Shown here piece by piece: positions 8,673 to 18,489 of a DNA stretch of 64,000 bases; positions within the stretch are counted from its first letter, which is position 1; the number at the start of each line of letters is the position of its first letter. The notes under the pieces were generated by a model. It made no database searches, had not been told where the DNA came from, and worked only from the letters and a program-made list of their open reading frames with translations. This DNA is from Leucobacter luti (lineage in GTDB: Bacteria; Actinomycetota; Actinomycetes; Actinomycetales; Microbacteriaceae). The position numbers and the translations under genes are program-made. Location: positions 520,730 to 584,729 of the forward strand of contig NZ_SHKI01000004.1 in the NCBI RefSeq assembly GCF_004217175.1, given 5' to 3'.

Positions 8673-9719
8673 CTAGCTGGCCGCCGCGTCGATCCCGTAC
8701 GCGAGCAGCGTGAACCCGGATCCGTCGGGGCGCTCGATTCGCTGCTCCCGCTCGGGCAGGCGTTCAAAGCCCATGCGGTCGTACAGCTGATACGCCGCGA
8801 CCATCTCGGTGCTCGTGTTGAGCACCACCCGGGCGGTCCCGCGAATGCGTGCGAGGCGCAGGCCGTGCCGCATAATGAGCGAGCCGATCCCCCGCCCGCG
8901 GGCGGAGCGCGCCACCCCGAGCAGGCGCAGGTCCATCTCGCCGGGCTGCGCAACGTCGCTGAGCCGCTGGCCCGGGCGCGGGGTAGTGATCGTGCCGAGC
9001 AGCGCCCCGCTCTCCGTGTCCTCGGCCACCCACACCCGGTGCTGCGCGGCCCGCTCAGCAACGTTCGCGATCTCGCCGAGGTACGTCGCCGGAAGCCCCT
9101 CGTAATCGTCGCGATACGCCGCGAGCACGAGCTCACTGACCTCGGGGATCTCCGCCGTGCGGATCTCGCGCAGGCGCACGTCCACGCGCTCCTGCAGCGG
9201 GTAGGCGTAGCTCAGGGAGCTCCCGTACGAGAGCCCATCGAGTTTCGCGTCGAGCTCGGGGGTGCGCACAAAGCCGAGCCGCTCGTAGAGTCCGGCCGCC
9301 GGGTTCTTCACGCCCGTGTCCAGGCGCACCAGGTCGACGCCCCAGCACAGCGCGAGCTCCACGCCGGCTCGGATCAGCGCGGCCCCGATGCCCTCGCCGC
9401 GCGCGTCGGGGGACACCGCGAGGAACCGCAGCTCGACCTCCCCCGGGGCGGCGAGCTTCGCGTAGGCGCTGCCGCCGCGCACCACGGTGACCGCGCCGAG
9501 CAGCGCGCCGCCATCCGCAGCGTCGCTCGCGACCGCGACCAGGACCGCGCCACCGGCGGCCCGGCCGGCGCTGTCTCGTTCGGCGGCGGCCCAGGCGGCA
9601 TCGCGCGCGAGTTCCTCGGCGTACGGGCCGGCCGCGTAGGCGGTGTGCACCAGCTCCGCCTCGCGGGCGAACTCGGTGTGGGCCAGCGGGCGGACTGAGA
9701 ACGAGGATCCAGAAAGCAC
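8673..9719 (-). CDS. Tandem-domain GNAT acetyltransferase
   Basis: A 348-residue protein with two GNAT folds. The first (about residues 5-150) has the acetyl-CoA loop in VSPDARGEGIGAALIRAG and the closing GLYERLGFV; the second (about 175-330) has VARSARGRGIGSLIMRHG and YDRMGFERL. Both loops keep the R/Q-x-x-G-x-G/A pattern, so both may be active. The substrate is unknown; double-GNAT proteins include mycothiol synthase, but the residue pattern alone does not identify it as MshD. I chose the GTG at 9719 giving VLSGSSFSVRPL; an upstream in-frame ATG at 9776 would run into the palindromic repeat at 9754-9822 and is less likely. Confidence 0.85.
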   Translation of the reverse strand: MLSGSSFSVRPLAHTEFAREAELVHTAYAAGPYAEELARDAAWAAAERDSAGRAAGGAVLVAVASDAADGGALLGAVTVVRGGSAYAKLAAPGEVELRFLAVSPDARGEGIGAALIRAGVELALCWGVDLVRLDTGVKNPAAGLYERLGFVRTPELDAKLDGLSYGSSLSYAYPLQERVDVRLREIRTAEIPEVSELVLAAYRDDYEGLPATYLGEIANVAERAAQHRVWVAEDTESGALLGTITTPRPGQRLSDVAQPGEMDLRLLGVARSARGRGIGSLIMRHGLRLARIRGTARVVLNTSTEMVAAYQLYDRMGFERLPEREQRIERPDGSGFTLLAYGIDAAAS

Positions 9720-9753
9720 CTCAGCAGTGTACTCCCGTGGGGCCCAGCCCCTC

Positions 9754-9822
9754 CCCCGCCGAGTGGAGCCGCACACCCCCGTGGGATCCCACGAAGGGTG
9801 CTTGTGACTCCACTCGGCGGGG
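9754..9822. repeat. Palindromic intergenic repeat, copy A
   Basis: A 69-bp element with perfect 15-bp inverted ends (9754-9768 with 9808-9822) around an inner palindrome GTGGGATCCCAC. The ends CCGAGTG-AG and CTCCACTCG and the inner CCC-CGAAGGG-GC segment recur in three further elements at 22.08-22.50 kb. It lies between the GNAT gene start and the 3' end of the giant surface protein gene. Confidence 0.7.
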
Positions 9823-9833
9823 TGGCGCGGGCC

Positions 9834-12800
9834 CTAGTCCTCGGAGCCCGCGGGACCCGCGGGACCCGCGGAGCCCGTGGAGCCCGTGGAGCCCGCGGGA
9901 CCCGCGGCAGCCGCGGCCGCTGCCCGGCGGCGGCGCGCCGCGAGGGCGAGCAGCAGCCCGGCGACGAGCACCAGCCCGGCGCCGCCGAGCACCCACGGCA
10001 GCGTGCTCGCACCGCCGGTCTCGCTGAGCGGCGGGTGCGGCACGACCGGGGTGGGCTGAGTCGGATCCTTCGGGGTCACCGGGTTTGCCGTGCACGGGCT
10101 CGCCGCGGGATCGCACACCTCGGGGGTGGGATCCCCCGGGGCGACCACGAAGTTCGTGAGGATGCTCGGCCGCTCGGCCGCCTCCGCCTTCACGCGCACC
10201 TCGTAGGTGACCTGCACGGTCTGCCGCGGGAGCAGCTCGCCGGTGACGCGCAGCACATCGCCGTCAAGCGTCGCCGCGACCGCCGGCAGCGACGAGCCTG
10301 GCCCGGAGACGAGCTCGGCGTCGTCGAGCACGTCTGCGAGGCGGTCCTCGAAGTCGAGCTCGCCCGCGGCGCTGCCCAGATTCGCGAAGGTGAGCGTGTA
10401 CTTCAGTCGGTCACCCGCGGCGACCGCGGTGCCGTGCTCGGGGTCCACCGACTTCGCGACCTCGATGTCCGGCTTCGTCTCGACGGGGTGCGTGGTGCAG
10501 TCAGAGGCGCCCGGCTCGCAGACGGTCGGCGGCTCGACCCCGGAGCCGACCACGAAGTTTGCGAGCTGGTGCGGGGTGCTGCCGTCCGCGGCCGGCGTGG
10601 CCGGGCGGTCGCGGTCCGGGAGCACGCGCACCGTGTACGTCACGGTCGCCTGCGACCCGGCCTCGAGCGTGCCGAGCACGTCGATCCGCGCCTCACCGTT
10701 CGCCCCGCGCGCGACCACGGCCTTGAGCCCACCGCCACCGTCGACCGCCACGACCGGAGCCCCGAGGAGCTCGGCGTCGTCGACGACGTCGCTGAGGATG
10801 TCGCTGTGCTTCACGATCGAGCGGTCCGGCCCCCACGCGTCAAAGTGCAGCGTGTAGGTGATCTCGTCGCCCTCCCGCACCTCGGTGCCGGACGCCGGGT
10901 CCGCCGACTTCGAGACGTCGAGTCCGGGCATCACCGCCGGGTGATCCGTGCAGATCATCCCCTCCCCGGGGAAGCAGGCGGCCATGTTGAAGGTGCCGCC
11001 TTCCTCGATCAGGTAGTTCGTGACCCGCGCGCCGTGCGGCAGCTCGGCGGCGAGGCGCATCGTGTAGGTGACCGTGGCGGTCTGCCCCGCCGCGAGCGTC
11101 CCCGCAATGTCGATCCGATCCTCCGGCTCGTTCAGCACCGCGGTCAAGGTCGACTCACCCTCCTGCGCCACCACGATGTCGCCCTCAAGCGACGCGTAGG
11201 TGAGCACGTCCTGCAGCCCGTCCCAGTACGAGACCGGGCCCGGCGCGGAGCCGTCGTTCGTGAAGGTCAGCGTGTAGGTGACCGCCTCGCCGGCGCGCAG
11301 CCAGGTGCGCTCGGGGGTCTCATTGAGCCCGGCGTGCGTCGCAGACTTCGCCGGAGCGATCGCCGGGAGCAGCGTCTCCGTGCACTCGGGGTTGCCGGGC
11401 TCGCAGGTGACCGGCGGCTCGGTGAGGCCGGGCGGGAGGAGGAAGTTGAGGGCCTGGTGGTTGCCCTGATCCGCCGCCGGTTTGACGGTCACCGCGTAGG
11501 TGATCTTGGCGGTCGCGCCCGCGGCGAGTTCCCCACCGATCGTGAACGCATCGTCGGTGATCGGGGTCACCGTGACCGAGTCGGTGTCAGACCGCGGCTG
11601 CGCGGCGACGGTGGCGTCGTCGAGCACGTCGCTGAGGTCGTCGGTGCGCGCCACCGGACCGGTCGCGGTGCCGGTGTTGGTGACGGTCACGGTGTAGCTC
11701 AGCGTGGTCTTGCCCGCGATAATCGGATCGTCCGAGGCCACCACCTGCTTGTCGTACGCGATCTCGGGGACCGGGTTCGTGGTGCAGGTGGGATCCTCAA
11801 CCTCGCAGGTGACCGGGGGGTCGGTGACGCCCGGTGCCAGCAGGAAGTTGGCGAGTTCGTTGTCGCCGCGCTCGCCGTCCGCCTTCACGATCACGGAGTA
11901 GCGCACCGTGAGCGTCTCACCGGCCGGTACCTCGCCGGTGACGAGGATCACGTCGTCGGCCGGCCCGCGCGCCCCGAGCCCCGGATCGGCGATCAGGGAT
12001 CCCGGCACGACCCGCGCGTCGTCAAGCACGCCGCTCACGTCGTCGCGGTGGTCGACGGTCGCCGGAGCGGTGCCGGCCGAGTTGTCGAAGGTGAGCGTGT
12101 AGCTGAGGGTCTCGCCCGCCGAGACGGTCGTCAGCGATTCCGGGTCAACGCTCTTGCGCAGCTGCAGGTTCGGGGCCGGGTGCACGGTGCACGGGTCTCC
12201 CGGCTCGCACACCTCGGGCGGCTCGTCGCCCGCAAAGAGGAAGTTGGCGAGCGAGTTGTTTCCCTCGCTCAGGCGCTCAGCCTCCGGCTTCACCGTCACC
12301 CGGTAGCTCACGGTGCGCGTCTCGCCCGCGGGCACCGAGCCCGTGATCAGGATCCTGCCTGCGTCCGGCCCGGCCGCCGCGAGGCCGGCATCGGCGGTGA
12401 GCGAGCCGTCCGCGAACGTCGCGTCGTCGAGCACGTCCGAGAGATCGTCGGAGTGGTCCACGGTCGCCGGCGCCTTGCCGGCGCTGTTGTCGAAGGTGAG
12501 GGTGTAGGTGAGTTCCTCGCCGGTCGCGACCGGTGTGCCGGTCGCCGGGTCCGCGGTCTTTGAGATCACGAGGTCTGGCACCGGGTTTGTGGTGCACACG
12601 TCACCGCTGTCGGGATCGCACACGGGCGGGATCGGCGGGTTGCCCGCGAGCAAGAAGTTGCCGAGCTCGTTGTCGCCGCGCTCGCCGTCTGCTTTCACGG
12701 TCACCGTGTAGGTGACCGTCGCCGAGGCGCCGCCGGCGAGCTCGCCGGTGATCGCGATCCGCTCGCCCAGCTCATCGAATCGAGCCGTCACGCTACCGTC

Positions 12801-15800
12801 CTCGGGGGCGACGGCGAGCTCGTCGTTCCAGTCCGCGTCGTCGAGCACCCCGGCGAGCGCATCGCTGTGGTTCACGCGCACGGACGCGGTGCCGGTGTTC
12901 GCGAAGTGCAGCGTGTAGGTGAGCTCCTGGCCCGCCGTGACGGGGGTGCCAGAGGAGGGGTCGACGCTCTTCGAGATGTCGAGTTTGCCGGCCGGGTGCA
13001 CGGTGCAGTGCCAGTCGCCAGGCTCGCAGGTCTCCGGATCCGGATCCTCGCCGGCCTCGACCACGAAGTTACCGAGCTGTCTATCGCCGCCGAGGGCGAG
13101 GTCGACGCGCACCTGGTAGGTGACAACGAACTCCTGGTTCGGGGCGAGCCCGTCGCTCGTCACGAGGATGCGCGGATCGCGCGGCCCACCAGCGTCCTCG
13201 AACGCGACCGTCACACCGGTGCCGTCGCCGGCGGTGATCGTCGGCGGTGTCTCAAGCGTCGCGTCGTCGAGCACTCCGGCGAGGAGGTCCTCGTACGCGA
13301 TCGGCGCCGTTGCGGGGCTCCAGTTCCAGAACCGCAGCGCGTAGGTGACGAGCTGGCCGTCGGCAACCGCGGTGCCGGAGCCCGGCTTCGCCGTCTTCTG
13401 CACGTCGATGCCGGGGGCGACGATCGGGTGGTCGGTGCAGAGCTGGCTCGCGGGCTCACAGCTCCCGGGTACGTCGCCGTCGACCGGGGTGAGGAAGTTG
13501 GTGAGCCGCTCGCCGCCGGCGACCGTGTCGAGCACCCGCACCGTGTAGCTCACGGTCTCGGTCTCCCCCGGCGCGACAGACCCGGTGATCGCGAGCTTCG
13601 AGGCGTCCGGATCCGCGAGCTGCAGCCCTGCCGTCGCCGTCGCCGGCCCGGTCGCGGCCGCCGCGTCGAGCACGTCATCGCGGTGATCGACGTGATCGAC
13701 CGCCGCCGCCTCGGTGCCGCTGTTCGAGAAGCTCAGGGTGTACGTCACCTCGTCGCCCGCGTGCAGCACGGTTCCGGGCTCCGGGTCCGAGGTTTTCTGC
13801 ACCTCAAGGTTCGGCCACTCGGTGATTGTGCACTGCTCGGTGTCTGGGTCGCAGACGGTCGGCGGCTCGGTCCCCGGCTCCAGGAGGAAGTTGATCGCCT
13901 GGTGGTTCCCCTGATCCGCCACCTCCTTCACCGTGACCTCGTAGCTGACGTACGCGGTCGCGCCCGCCGCGAGCGTGCCGCCGATCGTGATGCGCTGGTT
14001 CGTCGGGCCCGAGACCGTGACCGAGGCGGTGTCAGACTCCGGGGCCCCGGTGAGGTCCGCGTCGTCGAGCACGTCGCTCAGGTCGTCGACCCGCGCGACG
14101 GTGCCGGCCGCGGTTCCGGTGTTCTGGATCTCGATGACGTACCGAATCACCGAGCCGGGCACCACCGGCGGTGTGGGCGCGCTGATGAGCTTCTTGTAGC
14201 TCACCTGCGACACGGGGTGCGTGGTGCACGGGTCGCCCGGCTCGCAGGTACCGGGGTCTTCCCCTGCCTCGAGCAAGAAGTTTGCGAGCGTGTTGTTGCC
14301 GCGCTCGGCGGCGTCGTTCACGATGACCCGGTAGCTCACGGTGAGCTTCGCGCCCGCCGGCACCTCGCCCGCGATCGAGATCGCGTCCCCGCTCGGTCCC
14401 GTCGCGGTGAGCCCGTCCTGCGCGGTCAGCGATCCCGCGACGAACGTCGCGTCGTCGAGCACGTCCGAGAGGTCGTCGGTGTGGTCCACAGCCGCCGGCG
14501 CCTTCCCCAGCGTGTTGTCGAAGGTGAGCGTGTAGGTGAGCTCCTCGCCGGCTTCCACGGCTTCGCCGGAGGTCGGGTCCGCCGACTTCGTGAGCACGAG
14601 CTGCGGCACCGGGTTCGTGGTGCACAGGTCCGCGGGGGTACACACCGTCGGGGGCTCCTGCCCGTCCTCGAACAGGAAGTTTGCGAGCTCGTTGTCGCCG
14701 CGCTCACCGTCGGCGTTCACCCGCACCTGGTAGCTCACGTCGAGCTGCGCGCCCGCCGGCACCTCGCCCGTGACCGTGATGGTTGCGTCGTCCTCGGACC
14801 AGACCGCGGTGAGCCCGTCCGGGACCTGCAACGACGCCTCGATGAAGGTGGCGTCGTCGACCACGCCGCTCAGGTCATCGACGTACGCAACGGTGGCCGG
14901 GGCCGTGCCGAGCGCGTTGTCGAAGCGGAGCGTGTACGTCGGCTCGTCGCCGGGCCGCACGGGGGTTCCACTGCCCACGTCGACGAGCTTCTCAACGGTG
15001 AGCTGCGGCACCGGATGCACCGTGCAGGGGTCGCCCGGCTCGCACGTCCCGGGCTCCTCGCCGTCCTCCAGCAGGAAGTTCGCGAGCGTGCCGTTGCCGG
15101 CAACCGGATCGTCCACCGTGACCGTGTAGGTGACACTCGCCTCAGCGCCAGCGGCAAGCGTGCCCGTGATCGAGAGTGCGTCGTTCGTGGGCCCGCTGAC
15201 GGTGAGTCCGCCGTCGCTCGTCACCGTCCCGAACGTCGCGTCGTCGAGCACGTCGCTCAGGTCGTCGACGTGATCGATGGCCGCCTCGGCCTTCCCCTCG
15301 GCGTTGCTGAAGGTGAGCGTGTACGCGAGCTCGGCGCCGGCCTCAACCGGGGTCCCGCTCGCGGGAACCGAGGTCTTCGCAAGCGTCAGCTTCGGATCTC
15401 CCGCCGGGTGCGTGGTGCACAGCCCGGTCTCGGGGTCGCAGGTGGGCGGCGGGGTCTCCCCCGCGGGGAGCAGGAAGTTCGCGAGCGTGTCGTCGCCGCG
15501 CTCCCCCTCTGCCTTCACCCGCACGGTGTACACGACCTCCGCGCTCGCGCCTGCGGCGAGCGCACCCGTGATCGCGAGCTTGCCGTCGGAGGGGCCGGTC
15601 ACGGTGAGGCCGCCGTCATCGACCACCTCCACGAAGTCGGCGTCGTCGAGCACCTCGCTCAGATCGTCGCTGTGGTTCACGGTGGCCGGAGCCGTGCCGG
15701 TGTTTGAGAAGCCGAGCCGGTAGGTCACCAGCTGGCCGGCGCCCACGAGTGTGCCGCTCTCGGGGTCAGCCGTCTTGCTGAGTTCAAGCTCGGGGCTCAG

Positions 15801-18173
15801 CAGCGGGTGGGTGACGCACGAGGCGAGTTCCGCGGCGCCGCCCTCCTCGGCGATGCAGTTGTCGATGGCGGTGACGCCCTCGGGCAGCGGGTTCGGCAGC
15901 GGATCCTTCACCTTGAGCGCGTACTGCACCCGCGAGTGCCCGTTCCCGGGCAGGGTCCCCGTCACCCGCAGCTGCGGCGCGTCTGGCGCGCCCTCGAGCG
16001 CGAGGGTCAGCGGATCACCGATCACACGGAAGTTGTCAACCGTGAACGATTCGACCAAATCCACCAGGCCGCTGAGATCGTCAACGTAGTTGATCTGCTC
16101 GGCCGGCGCGAGACCGAAGTTATCGAAGTCGAGGTAGTACGTGATCACGGCGCCCGGGGCGACCGGCTGCCCGTCGCCCGGAAGGGTCTTCTTCACGACC
16201 TGCAACTCGCTGTCGAGGATCGGGTGCGTGGTGCAGCGCGGGTTGTCGTCGGTGCAGCTCTCGGGGATCTCCTCGAGCAGGCCGCCCCCGCTGTCGCGGT
16301 CCACGTGCAGCAGGAAGTTGTCGAGCTGATCCCCACCGGTGGCGTCCTCGTGCACGCGCACCGAGTACGTGATCTCCACGGACTCGCCCTTCTCGAGCGT
16401 TCCCGTGAGCTGGATCCGCGGCCCCTCGGCGGAGTCGATCCGGGCCACCGCGATCGTGCTGCCCTGGGTTCCCGTCGCGGTTGCGGGAACGCTCACCAGT
16501 TCGGCGTTGTCGAGCACCCCAGCGATGAAGTCGTCGTAGACGATCTCGCCCGGCACCTCGCCGGTGTTGTGGAAGACGAGGCTGTACTCGACCTCCTCGC
16601 CCGGCAATACCGGCGTGCCCGAGAGCGGGTCGGATTCCTTGTACGCCTGGATCAGCGGCACCCCGAGCGCGTAATCCTCGACCTCACCGGCCGAGGTGAC
16701 CCCGGTGCCGGGCACCTGGACTCCCGTGGGCAGTAGATCGTCCACGGTGTTCGCGATGCGCAGGCGCAGGTAGACCACGGGCGCCCACGGCTGCTCACTC
16801 TGGTCCTTCGCCTCGAAGCGGTCGAGCCCCGGCCACACGAGGTCCACGGCGCCCAGCGTGCCCGGACCGCTGCCCTCGCAGTGCGCCGGATCCGACATCT
16901 CGTCGGCGTCGAAGCGGCCGTTCTGGTTCCAGTCGAGCCAGCCGGCCACCCACCCGTCGCCCACGCAGGTCGCGCGGAGCGGATCCCCGGCCTCCGCGTC
17001 CAGCGAGGCCGCATTGAAGAACCAGCCGTCCTTCGGCTCTGGCAGATCCGCGTGGGCGATCGCGTCCTCGTCGTTCGGAGACCCGCTCTCGTCGTCGAGC
17101 AGCGCGTCCCAGCTGAACTGGTGCTGCACCTCCGCGTCGATCTGCTCGCCCAGGTGCAGCGCGGGCACCGTCGGGACGGCAAGCTCAAAATCGCTGGCCC
17201 AGATGTCCTGCCCCGCGGTCGAGGTGATCTCGGTGCCCACCCACTCGGGCTGGAAGATCGCGCCGGCAGGCCCGAAGGACGCCGGGGCGTCGCCGAAGTC
17301 GATACTCAGCACCATACCGAGCGCGACGGCGCTGTGCCCACCGCCCTGCAGGGTGACGTGCGCGGCCGTGGCACCCTGCATGAACCCGACGGCCATGGGG
17401 CCGTAGCCGGCGCTGCTCCAGCCCACGCACTCGTAGCCCTTCGGGGCAAACTTCATGCCGCCCTCGGCGGTCTTCGTTGCGAGCACGGTCTCCTGCGGGT
17501 CCAAGCCGTTGTGGCTGCAGCCGGCGCTGCGCATCCGGTCGATCACGCGCCACGTGGCGGAGTTTGCGGGGCGCGGATCCACCTGAATGTACTCGTCGTT
17601 CGGGTTGCTCCCCACCGCAATACTGCTCGACTCGGCGTCGGCGACCACGAGCCCCTGCAACGGGATCGGCGTCTCCACGTTGTTCTCGTCGAAGTACGAC
17701 GCCTCGCAGGCAAAGTCGAAGGTCGCGCGGCTCGCGAAGTTCGTGGTCGTGATCCCGTTCACCATGGTGTTCGCGCCGCCCGGCCCGCCCTGGTAGTACA
17801 GGTACGGCAGGCCATCACCCTGGAAGTCGCCGGGACGGTACGTGGAGATCGCGCCGGCGATCGAGTTGATCGAACAGGTGCTGACGATCCTGCCGTCGCC
17901 GATCACGCGCTCGTTGGTGTAGCTCGCGCCGTCCGCGATCGGCACGCCGGCCTCCCCGAACGAGAACCAGTCGATCGAGTTGCGGTGCTCGCCCTGCCCG
18001 CCCTCGGCAAACTCAGCCTGCGCTGGCGCGACCGGAGACAGCCCCGGCACGAATGTGAGCCCGCTCGCCACGACCGCGATTGAGGCGACGAACGCCGCTG
18101 CTCGCCGTAGCCGGATCCGCCGCTTTGCCGTCGCGTGTTGTGTCACCAGTCGCACCATCGCCCATTCCCTCAC
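9834..18173 (-). CDS. Giant secreted, cell-wall-anchored surface protein with about 16 DUF11-type repeats
   Basis: At 2,779 residues this is by far the largest gene here. The N-terminus is a signal peptide (basic RRIRLRRAAAF, hydrophobic core, cleavage near SPVAPAQA). Residues of about 45-450 form a non-repetitive Cys-containing region resembling CshA-type fibril tips, followed by a GEVED-type module (GEVEDYALGV). Then come about 16 repeats of 125-135 residues, each with a K-T-x-DP-x-SGT-x-V start, YTLTFDN and a DDLSDVLDDA motif (DUF11/DUF7927-like Ig folds). The C-terminus has a sortase-like LSETGG, a membrane helix and RRRR, then an unexpected Gly-X-Y tail. It is probably an adhesin stalk. 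Start may be GTG 18173 or ATG 18158, the latter with AGGGA upstream. Confidence 0.88.
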   Translation of the reverse strand: MREWAMVRLVTQHATAKRRIRLRRAAAFVASIAVVASGLTFVPGLSPVAPAQAEFAEGGQGEHRNSIDWFSFGEAGVPIADGASYTNERVIGDGRIVSTCSINSIAGAISTYRPGDFQGDGLPYLYYQGGPGGANTMVNGITTTNFASRATFDFACEASYFDENNVETPIPLQGLVVADAESSSIAVGSNPNDEYIQVDPRPANSATWRVIDRMRSAGCSHNGLDPQETVLATKTAEGGMKFAPKGYECVGWSSAGYGPMAVGFMQGATAAHVTLQGGGHSAVALGMVLSIDFGDAPASFGPAGAIFQPEWVGTEITSTAGQDIWASDFELAVPTVPALHLGEQIDAEVQHQFSWDALLDDESGSPNDEDAIAHADLPEPKDGWFFNAASLDAEAGDPLRATCVGDGWVAGWLDWNQNGRFDADEMSDPAHCEGSGPGTLGAVDLVWPGLDRFEAKDQSEQPWAPVVYLRLRIANTVDDLLPTGVQVPGTGVTSAGEVEDYALGVPLIQAYKESDPLSGTPVLPGEEVEYSLVFHNTGEVPGEIVYDDFIAGVLDNAELVSVPATATGTQGSTIAVARIDSAEGPRIQLTGTLEKGESVEITYSVRVHEDATGGDQLDNFLLHVDRDSGGGLLEEIPESCTDDNPRCTTHPILDSELQVVKKTLPGDGQPVAPGAVITYYLDFDNFGLAPAEQINYVDDLSGLVDLVESFTVDNFRVIGDPLTLALEGAPDAPQLRVTGTLPGNGHSRVQYALKVKDPLPNPLPEGVTAIDNCIAEEGGAAELASCVTHPLLSPELELSKTADPESGTLVGAGQLVTYRLGFSNTGTAPATVNHSDDLSEVLDDADFVEVVDDGGLTVTGPSDGKLAITGALAAGASAEVVYTVRVKAEGERGDDTLANFLLPAGETPPPTCDPETGLCTTHPAGDPKLTLAKTSVPASGTPVEAGAELAYTLTFSNAEGKAEAAIDHVDDLSDVLDDATFGTVTSDGGLTVSGPTNDALSITGTLAAGAEASVTYTVTVDDPVAGNGTLANFLLEDGEEPGTCEPGDPCTVHPVPQLTVEKLVDVGSGTPVRPGDEPTYTLRFDNALGTAPATVAYVDDLSGVVDDATFIEASLQVPDGLTAVWSEDDATITVTGEVPAGAQLDVSYQVRVNADGERGDNELANFLFEDGQEPPTVCTPADLCTTNPVPQLVLTKSADPTSGEAVEAGEELTYTLTFDNTLGKAPAAVDHTDDLSDVLDDATFVAGSLTAQDGLTATGPSGDAISIAGEVPAGAKLTVSYRVIVNDAAERGNNTLANFLLEAGEDPGTCEPGDPCTTHPVSQVSYKKLISAPTPPVVPGSVIRYVIEIQNTGTAAGTVARVDDLSDVLDDADLTGAPESDTASVTVSGPTNQRITIGGTLAAGATAYVSYEVTVKEVADQGNHQAINFLLEPGTEPPTVCDPDTEQCTITEWPNLEVQKTSDPEPGTVLHAGDEVTYTLSFSNSGTEAAAVDHVDHRDDVLDAAAATGPATATAGLQLADPDASKLAITGSVAPGETETVSYTVRVLDTVAGGERLTNFLTPVDGDVPGSCEPASQLCTDHPIVAPGIDVQKTAKPGSGTAVADGQLVTYALRFWNWSPATAPIAYEDLLAGVLDDATLETPPTITAGDGTGVTVAFEDAGGPRDPRILVTSDGLAPNQEFVVTYQVRVDLALGGDRQLGNFVVEAGEDPDPETCEPGDWHCTVHPAGKLDISKSVDPSSGTPVTAGQELTYTLHFANTGTASVRVNHSDALAGVLDDADWNDELAVAPEDGSVTARFDELGERIAITGELAGGASATVTYTVTVKADGERGDNELGNFLLAGNPPIPPVCDPDSGDVCTTNPVPDLVISKTADPATGTPVATGEELTYTLTFDNSAGKAPATVDHSDDLSDVLDDATFADGSLTADAGLAAAGPDAGRILITGSVPAGETRTVSYRVTVKPEAERLSEGNNSLANFLFAGDEPPEVCEPGDPCTVHPAPNLQLRKSVDPESLTTVSAGETLSYTLTFDNSAGTAPATVDHRDDVSGVLDDARVVPGSLIADPGLGARGPADDVILVTGEVPAGETLTVRYSVIVKADGERGDNELANFLLAPGVTDPPVTCEVEDPTCTTNPVPEIAYDKQVVASDDPIIAGKTTLSYTVTVTNTGTATGPVARTDDLSDVLDDATVAAQPRSDTDSVTVTPITDDAFTIGGELAAGATAKITYAVTVKPAADQGNHQALNFLLPPGLTEPPVTCEPGNPECTETLLPAIAPAKSATHAGLNETPERTWLRAGEAVTYTLTFTNDGSAPGPVSYWDGLQDVLTYASLEGDIVVAQEGESTLTAVLNEPEDRIDIAGTLAAGQTATVTYTMRLAAELPHGARVTNYLIEEGGTFNMAACFPGEGMICTDHPAVMPGLDVSKSADPASGTEVREGDEITYTLHFDAWGPDRSIVKHSDILSDVVDDAELLGAPVVAVDGGGGLKAVVARGANGEARIDVLGTLEAGSQATVTYTVRVLPDRDRPATPAADGSTPHQLANFVVGSGVEPPTVCEPGASDCTTHPVETKPDIEVAKSVDPEHGTAVAAGDRLKYTLTFANLGSAAGELDFEDRLADVLDDAELVSGPGSSLPAVAATLDGDVLRVTGELLPRQTVQVTYEVRVKAEAAERPSILTNFVVAPGDPTPEVCDPAASPCTANPVTPKDPTQPTPVVPHPPLSETGGASTLPWVLGGAGLVLVAGLLLALAARRRRAAAAAAAGPAGSTGSTGSAGPAGPAGSED
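9837..9905 (-). repeat. 9-bp repeats encoding a collagen-like tail
   Basis: The last codons of the surface protein gene consist of degenerate 9-bp units of the CCCGCGGGA type, which encode seven or so Gly-X-Y triplets (AGPAGSTGSTGSAGPAGPAG). Such units can vary in number by slippage. Confidence 0.65.
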
Positions 18174-18335
18174 GGAGGCGCGCTCTCTCCCCGCGCGCTC
18201 CCACCCTCAACCGTTGTGCATCAACCGTTGTGCATCATGCTATGCGAGGAGCGGGGTCCTGGCGAGGGCTTTACGCGGCAGGTGTCTCCCAAATCGGCTG
18301 ATTTTTGAGACGGAACACCGACGGGTGTCGCGGAA

Positions 18336-18379
18336 ACGCGCAGTGCCCCCGATGAATACTCATCGGGGGCACTGCGCGT
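18336..18379. terminator. Hairpin terminator between surface protein and membrane protein genes
   Basis: A perfect 19-bp stem (18336-18354 with 18361-18379) and 6-base loop lies about 98 bp beyond the 3' end of the minus-strand membrane protein gene and upstream of the surface protein gene. It most likely ends the former's transcript and insulates the latter. Confidence 0.75.
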
Positions 18380-18441
18380 GTTGCGGTCGATCCGCGGTGC
18401 TGCGGTGGTGCGATGTTGCGGTGCAGCGGTGGTGCGGCGGC

Positions 18442-18489
18442 GCGTTACTGCGGCGCTGCGTTACTGCGGCGCTGCGTTACTGCGGCGGC
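18442..18489. repeat. Three 16-bp tandem repeats spanning a stop codon
   Basis: Three head-to-tail copies of GCGTTACTGCGGCGCT (the third slightly diverged) cover the last codons and the stop of the membrane protein gene. Each copy holds a TTA, that is a TAA on the minus strand; the coding stop is 18477-18479. Confidence 0.75.

Noticed and set aside
8673..9719. Mycothiol synthase (MshD) for the double GNAT protein
   Set aside because: Only the tandem-domain layout agrees; no specific MshD motif or mycothiol gene neighbour is visible.
9798..15707. Very long plus-strand frames opposite the surface protein gene (for example 9798-12563 and 12867-15707)
   Set aside because: They mirror the repeats of the real gene, contain Arg/His/Val-rich text with no domain, and have no ribosome sites. 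The minus-strand gene has a signal peptide, repeats and a sorting signal.
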